Source of the DNA: Candidatus Merdenecus merdavium
GTDB lineage: Bacteria; Bacillota; Clostridia; Lachnospirales; Lachnospiraceae
NCBI GenBank assembly: GCA_018715425.1
Contig: DVLR01000340.1
Location: 1-6,309 of the forward strand
Direction of reading: 5' to 3'
DNA: 6,309 nt
In this document: in pieces, positions 5,086 to 6,309 of the stretch
Position numbering within the stretch: the stretch's first letter is position 1
Layout of the letters: each line of letters begins with the position of its first letter
Notes under the pieces: model-generated
Told to the model about the DNA's origin: nothing
The model's input: the letters and a program-made list of their open reading frames with translations, nothing else
Databases searched by the model: none
Position numbers and translations under genes: made by a program

Positions 5086-5961
5086 ATGAAAAATACACAA
5101 AACGATTACATAAATTCAATCAATTTAAATGCAGGCTCGAATTTTCCATATCTTGTGCTTGATGTTAGGAACGACCAAAGTTATCCGAGAAGTCCTGGTT
5201 TTCAAGTTATGCACTGGCACGAGGATTTGCAGTTCATCTATGTACTTGACGGTGAAATTGAAATAAAAACATTAGATACATCCGTGCGGGTAAATAAGAG
5301 TAGTGGCATCTTTATCAATAAAAATGTTATCCACCTTGTTAAAAAATCTCTTTTCTGCCACTACAATAGTTTTATTTTTCCCGACTATTTTCTCAAATTT
5401 TATTTTGGCAGTCCAGGAGAGGCTTTGGTTCGTCGTATTGTAGGTAAAGATGAATTATCTATCTGCTGCTTTCCGAAAGAGGCAGAATGGAGTAACTCTA
5501 TTTTATCTATACTTTTTAAACTTACAGACCTTGAAAACAGAAAAACTGAATTCTATTCCTATGAGGTGCTTTGCCTGCTCTCAGCACTTTGGCTTGAAGT
5601 ATGCCGCAATATCCAAATACCAACTGAAAACACTGCCACGGTTGTGGGAACTCGTATGCAGAAGTTTTTGCAATACATAAGCGAACATTACGGAGAGGAT
5701 ATTTCTCTTGATCAACTCGCAGGGAGTGGAAATGTCAGCAAATCAGAATGTCTGCGGTGTTTCAAGACAAGTATGCAGACCACACCTTACAAATATCTAA
5801 CAGAATACAGGCTTTCAAAAGCTGCTGAATTACTGAAAAACTCTGATGAGTCCATAGGAAATATCGCTGAAAGCGTAGGTTTTCGGCAAATCAGCCATTT
5901 TGGAAAATGTTTTAAAGAAAAAACAGGTGCATCTCCGAGGGATTACAGAAAGAAAATTTGA
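5086..5961 (+). CDS. AraC-family transcriptional regulator with N-terminal cupin sensor domain
   Basis: This 291-residue regulator has an AraC-type double helix-turn-helix at the C terminus, residues about 190-289: first helix-turn-helix in ISLDQLAGSGNVSKSECLRC (206-225), second in SIGNIAESVGFRQISHFGKC (256-275), closing with FKEKTGASPRDYRKKI. The N-terminal part, about 20-100, is a cupin-like ligand-binding fold, with the HWHEDLQFIYVLDGE (43-57) strand pattern and a later GIFINKNVIHLV. The middle (about 130-180) is helical. It lacks the zinc-cysteine domain of Ada, so it does not sense methyl damage by the known Ada mechanism, although it is divergent from an alkyltransferase gene. It probably binds the shared control region and may regulate the ogt operon in response to a small molecule; the ligand is unknown. 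It has its own near-consensus promoter and an AAGGA ribosome binding site. Confidence 0.93.
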   Translation: MKNTQNDYINSINLNAGSNFPYLVLDVRNDQSYPRSPGFQVMHWHEDLQFIYVLDGEIEIKTLDTSVRVNKSSGIFINKNVIHLVKKSLFCHYNSFIFPDYFLKFYFGSPGEALVRRIVGKDELSICCFPKEAEWSNSILSILFKLTDLENRKTEFYSYEVLCLLSALWLEVCRNIQIPTENTATVVGTRMQKFLQYISEHYGEDISLDQLAGSGNVSKSECLRCFKTSMQTTPYKYLTEYRLSKAAELLKNSDESIGNIAESVGFRQISHFGKCFKEKTGASPRDYRKKI

Positions 5962-5978
5962 AGTCTGGACTGCATCCT

Positions 5979-6009
5979 AAAAAGAAGAGTAGTTTTATTT
6001 TTTCTTTTT
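5979..6009. terminator. Weak AT-only bidirectional terminator candidate between convergent genes
   Basis: AAAAAGAA (5979-5986) and TTCTTTTT (6002-6009) form an inverted repeat with a 15-nt loop, followed by T-rich sequence on the plus strand. It lies just past araC and overlaps the last codons of the convergent membrane-protein gene. The stem has almost no GC pairs, so its strength is doubtful. Confidence 0.25.
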
Positions 6010-6297
6010 TATCAAGAACATTCCAAGGATTGCTCCTATAAGAAAAAGCGGTGCTAACCTAACAAACAGCCACTCAAATGCATGAAAAGCAACTCCAGCG
6101 ACAGCAAGTTCAGGGTCATTATAATTCCAACTTAAGTAAGGACTATTTAATGATATTAAAACCATAAAAACTATTACTATCATAGCACACAATGAAATAA
6201 GTAGACCCTGAAGTATTTTCTGTCTTGTGGCATTCCTTTGTGCAAGTTGCAAGTTTATAATCTCCAATTTTTCAGCAATCACTTTCAAATCATCCAT
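5995..6297 (-). CDS. Two-helix membrane protein of unknown function
   Basis: This 100-residue protein starts with an amphipathic, possibly coiled-coil segment (MDDLKVIAEKLEIINLQLAQ, 1-20), followed by RNATRQK. A first membrane helix runs about 29-49 (LQGLLISLCAMIVIVFMVLI region). A loop containing NSPYLSWNYNDPE follows, then a short amphipathic stretch and a second helix about 78-96 (LFVRLAPLFLIGAILGMF). It ends in a run of four lysines, so both ends are probably in the cytoplasm. I do not recognise the family. The start ATG 6297 leaves only 12 bases before the window edge and no clear ribosome binding site is visible, which would fit coupling to an upstream gene just outside. The start is therefore less certain than the frame. 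It is convergent with araC, with a 33-bp gap. Confidence 0.7.
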   Translation of the reverse strand: MDDLKVIAEKLEIINLQLAQRNATRQKILQGLLISLCAMIVIVFMVLISLNSPYLSWNYNDPELAVAGVAFHAFEWLFVRLAPLFLIGAILGMFLIKKKK

Positions 6298-6309
6298 GTT
6301 TGACTCAAC

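Noticed and set aside
5086..5961. AdaA-type methyl-sensing regulator next to ogt
   Set aside because: The N-terminal half is a cupin-like domain without the four-cysteine zinc site and methyl-acceptor cysteine of Ada.
1..6309. CRISPR arrays, tRNA or rRNA genes, complete insertion sequences
   Set aside because: I saw no regularly spaced repeats, cloverleaf sequences, rRNA-like stretches or transposase genes in the window.

Overview
The window is AT-rich, with strong AGGAGG-type ribosome binding sites, TTGACA/TATAAT-like promoters and short intergenic gaps. Together with the gene content this points to a low-GC Firmicute, most likely an anaerobic clostridium such as a Lachnospiraceae-type gut or acetogenic organism. 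That assignment is inference from style and gene families; no rRNA or housekeeping marker is present.

Left block (1-3191): a C1/demethylation locus. A LigM/GcvT-type tetrahydrofolate-dependent methyltransferase (460-2109, minus) is divergently transcribed from a LysR-type regulator (2280-3191, plus). The 170-bp gap between them holds a perfect 8-bp inverted repeat (2198-2220), placed where a LysR activator would be expected to bind for the demethylase promoter. Downstream of the demethylase, on the same strand, is the 5' part of a gene for a small membrane-type protein that runs off the left edge (1-203). The demethylase keeps the residues that match the catalytic tyrosine and folate-binding glutamate of LigM. 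It lacks the arginine that binds the aromatic carboxylate, and it carries about 105 extra C-terminal residues predicted to be beta-rich, so its substrate may be new.

Middle scar (3192-3426): the last 65 codons of a tyrosine recombinase, including the nucleophile tyrosine but not the catalytic arginines. It abuts the stop codon of the next gene. A perfect 14-bp inverted repeat lies at its edges, and part of it looks like a second, oppositely oriented and decayed recombinase piece. This marks an old mobile-element junction.

Right block (3427-6309): probable accessory cargo. On the minus strand, a small unrecognised basic ORF (4723-4917), an O6-alkylguanine-DNA alkyltransferase (4212-4745) and a class I SAM-dependent methyltransferase (3427-4215) overlap one another and look like an operon. 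A divergent AraC-family regulator with a cupin sensor domain (5086-5961, plus) has a near-consensus promoter (TTGACT-17-TATAAT). A perfect 10-bp inverted repeat (4932-4957) lies in the shared control region. At the right edge, convergent with araC, is a two-helix membrane protein of unknown function (5995-6297, minus).

The two blocks share a plan: a transcription factor divergent from a methyl-transfer gene with an inverted repeat between them. They seem to be unrelated in origin and were brought together by the recombinase-associated junction.
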